DNA from: Allobosea sp. Leaf344
GTDB taxonomy: Bacteria > Pseudomonadota > Alphaproteobacteria > Rhizobiales > Beijerinckiaceae
Length of the DNA: 64,000 nucleotides
NCBI RefSeq assembly: GCF_001426225.1
Contig: NZ_LMRT01000015.1
Coordinates: forward strand, 170,871 to 234,870
Reading direction: 5' to 3'
Made by a program: the position numbers and the translations under genes. Numbering within the stretch: the stretch's first letter is position 1; the number at the start of each line of letters is the position of its first letter. Positions 63,476 through 64,000 of this stretch are shown here, piece after piece. A model generated the notes under the pieces. That model searched no databases and was not told where the DNA came from. It saw only the letters and a list, made by a program, of their open reading frames with translations.

Positions 63476-63513
63476 CCGCGCCATGGCCGGGCCGCCCGGC
63501 CGCGGTGGCGCGG
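63476..63513 (+). terminator. Two-tier hairpin downstream of yacG
   Basis: CCGCGCCA (63476-63483) pairs with TGGCGCGG (63506-63513), and inside it GGCCGGG (63485-63491) pairs with CCCGGCC (63495-63501). The structure is very stable. No T run follows, so it may act as an RNA 3' end stabiliser or a factor-dependent terminator. The remaining 150 bp to the tRNA hold nothing else I can name. Confidence 0.5.
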
Positions 63514-63670
63514 CGCCTCGAGCCTGTCCGCGAGGGCAGGGGCGCCGGGCCGGACCGGCGCCGCGGGATGCGAGACGATTGTCCGGCAAAATTCCCGAAG
63601 CCGACTGGACAGCGCGGAAGCGAGACATTATACCCCGCCCACCAACAGGGAAGCGCACAGCCTCCCCGGC

Positions 63671-63746
63671 GCCCAGATAGCTCAGTTGGTAGAGCATGCG
63701 ACTGAAAATCGCAGTGTCGCTGGTTCGATTCCAGCTCTGGGCACCA
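63671..63746 (+). tRNA. tRNA-Phe(GAA)
   Basis: Acceptor stem GCCCAGA pairs with TCTGGGC. The D arm is GCTCAGTTGGTAGAGC, the anticodon stem TGCGA/TCGCA encloses CTGAAAA with anticodon GAA, and the T arm has GGTTCGATTCC. The CCA end is encoded (63744-63746). Repeat array 5 starts 44 bp downstream. Confidence 0.96.
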
Positions 63747-63789
63747 TTTCTTCTTCCTACAATTGTAACCGCTCACGTCTGCCTGAGGT

Positions 63790-64000
63790 TTGCGAGTGTT
63801 GCGACGCGACGAAGCAACTCAGGGGGCCGTGGAGCGCTACGAACTGGGTTGCTTCGCTGCGCTCGCAATGACGGATCACCGTCCTTGCGAGGAGCGCCAG
63901 CGACGAAGCAACCCAGGGGGCGTGGAGCTCGACGAGCTGGGTTGCTTCGCTGCGCTCGCAATGACGGATCAGCGTCTTTGCGAGGAGCGTCAGCGACGAA
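63790..64000 (+). repeat. Palindromic repeat array 5, cut by the right edge
   Basis: A first unit with a damaged outer left arm lies at about 63790-63874, a full unit at 63881-63966 and the start of a third from 63973. Orientation matches arrays 1 and 4. The array follows tRNA-Phe directly; its full size is not visible. Confidence 0.85.

Noticed and set aside
63671..64000. Integrative element using tRNA-Phe as attachment site
   Set aside because: No integrase and no repeated tRNA 3' end were seen; what follows is repeat array 5. The window ends too soon to exclude it entirely.

Overview
The window is GC-rich (roughly two-thirds G+C by eye), gene-dense chromosomal DNA from an alphaproteobacterium. 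Gene families and order (psd/pssA pair, Maf-YacG pair, class II DAHP synthase, DUF2865 and DUF2059 proteins, a cytoplasmic chemoreceptor with a PilZ domain, three kinds of binding-protein-dependent carboxylate or aromatic-acid transporter) point to the order Hyphomicrobiales, and in my judgement most to a Bosea-like genus. That placement rests on remembered gene content, not a search. There is no rRNA, no prophage, no transposase and no CRISPR. Two tRNAs are present: Val(CAC) at 26.0 kb on the minus strand and Phe(GAA) at 63.7 kb on the plus strand.

Region by region. 0-1.4 kb: a GNAT acetyltransferase, then a palindromic-repeat array that seems to have replaced most of a tandem second copy. 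1.4-8.5 kb: an amino-acid/guanidino catabolism block (ureohydrolase, coupled Lrp-type regulator, ornithine aminotransferase, polar amino-acid ABC transporter without its ATPase gene, 3-hydroxyisobutyrate dehydrogenase-like enzyme). 8.5-9.9 kb: two further repeat arrays flanking a small GIY-YIG nuclease gene. 10-15.8 kb, minus strand: TRAP permeases DctM/DctQ without a binding protein, then a sarcosine-oxidase-like flavoenzyme with DMT and MFS exporters. 16-21.6 kb: chemoreceptor, unknown membrane coiled-coil protein, MoaA, DUF971, L,D-transpeptidase. 21.9-30.4 kb: ArsR-SRPBCC pair, GST, lytic transglycosylase, RidA, small envelope proteins, tRNA-Val, Gph, GabD, RpiA, DUF2059. 30.4-36.4 kb: tripartite tricarboxylate transporter tctCBA, an O-antigen-ligase-like protein and glutathione reductase. 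36.7-43.2 kb: DAHP synthase, an outer-membrane barrel, a degenerate NAD synthetase, GltX, DUF2865. 43.4-50.5 kb: an aromatic-acid degradation cluster (MarR, HmgA, TRAP binding protein, fumarylacetoacetase, a metallo-beta-lactamase-fold protein, flavin hydroxylase with DUF2783 partner). 50.5-64 kb: CreA, CysS, two tiny coupled ORFs, CimA, Atm1-type ABC exporter, diguanylate cyclase, Psd and PssA separated by another repeat array, phasin-like protein, Maf, YacG, tRNA-Phe and the start of a fifth array.

How it fits together. The 43-50 kb cluster can be read as 3-hydroxyphenylacetate (or a similar aromatic) taken up, hydroxylated to homogentisate by the flavin hydroxylase and its small partner, ring-opened by HmgA and hydrolysed by the fumarylacetoacetase, under a divergent MarR repressor with a palindromic operator at its start codon. 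The TRAP binding protein here and the permeases at 10-12.4 kb belong to the same TRAP subfamily and may be one transporter split over 33 kb. The ureohydrolase, Lrp, RocD and ABC genes look like one regulon: the octamer AACGACAG recurs upstream of both rocD and the ABC operon.

The most distinctive feature is a family of about 90-bp asymmetric inverted repeats, about 25 copies in five tandem arrays, with unit orientation following local transcription. One array holds a GIY-YIG nuclease gene, one truncates a GNAT paralogue, and one separates the normally adjacent psd and pssA. Other items worth checking are a NadE-like protein lacking both catalytic centres, a metallo-beta-lactamase-fold protein lacking several metal ligands, a leaderless ArsR transcript, helically phased direct repeats upstream of rocD and aroG, and two conserved-looking mini-ORFs between cysS and cimA.
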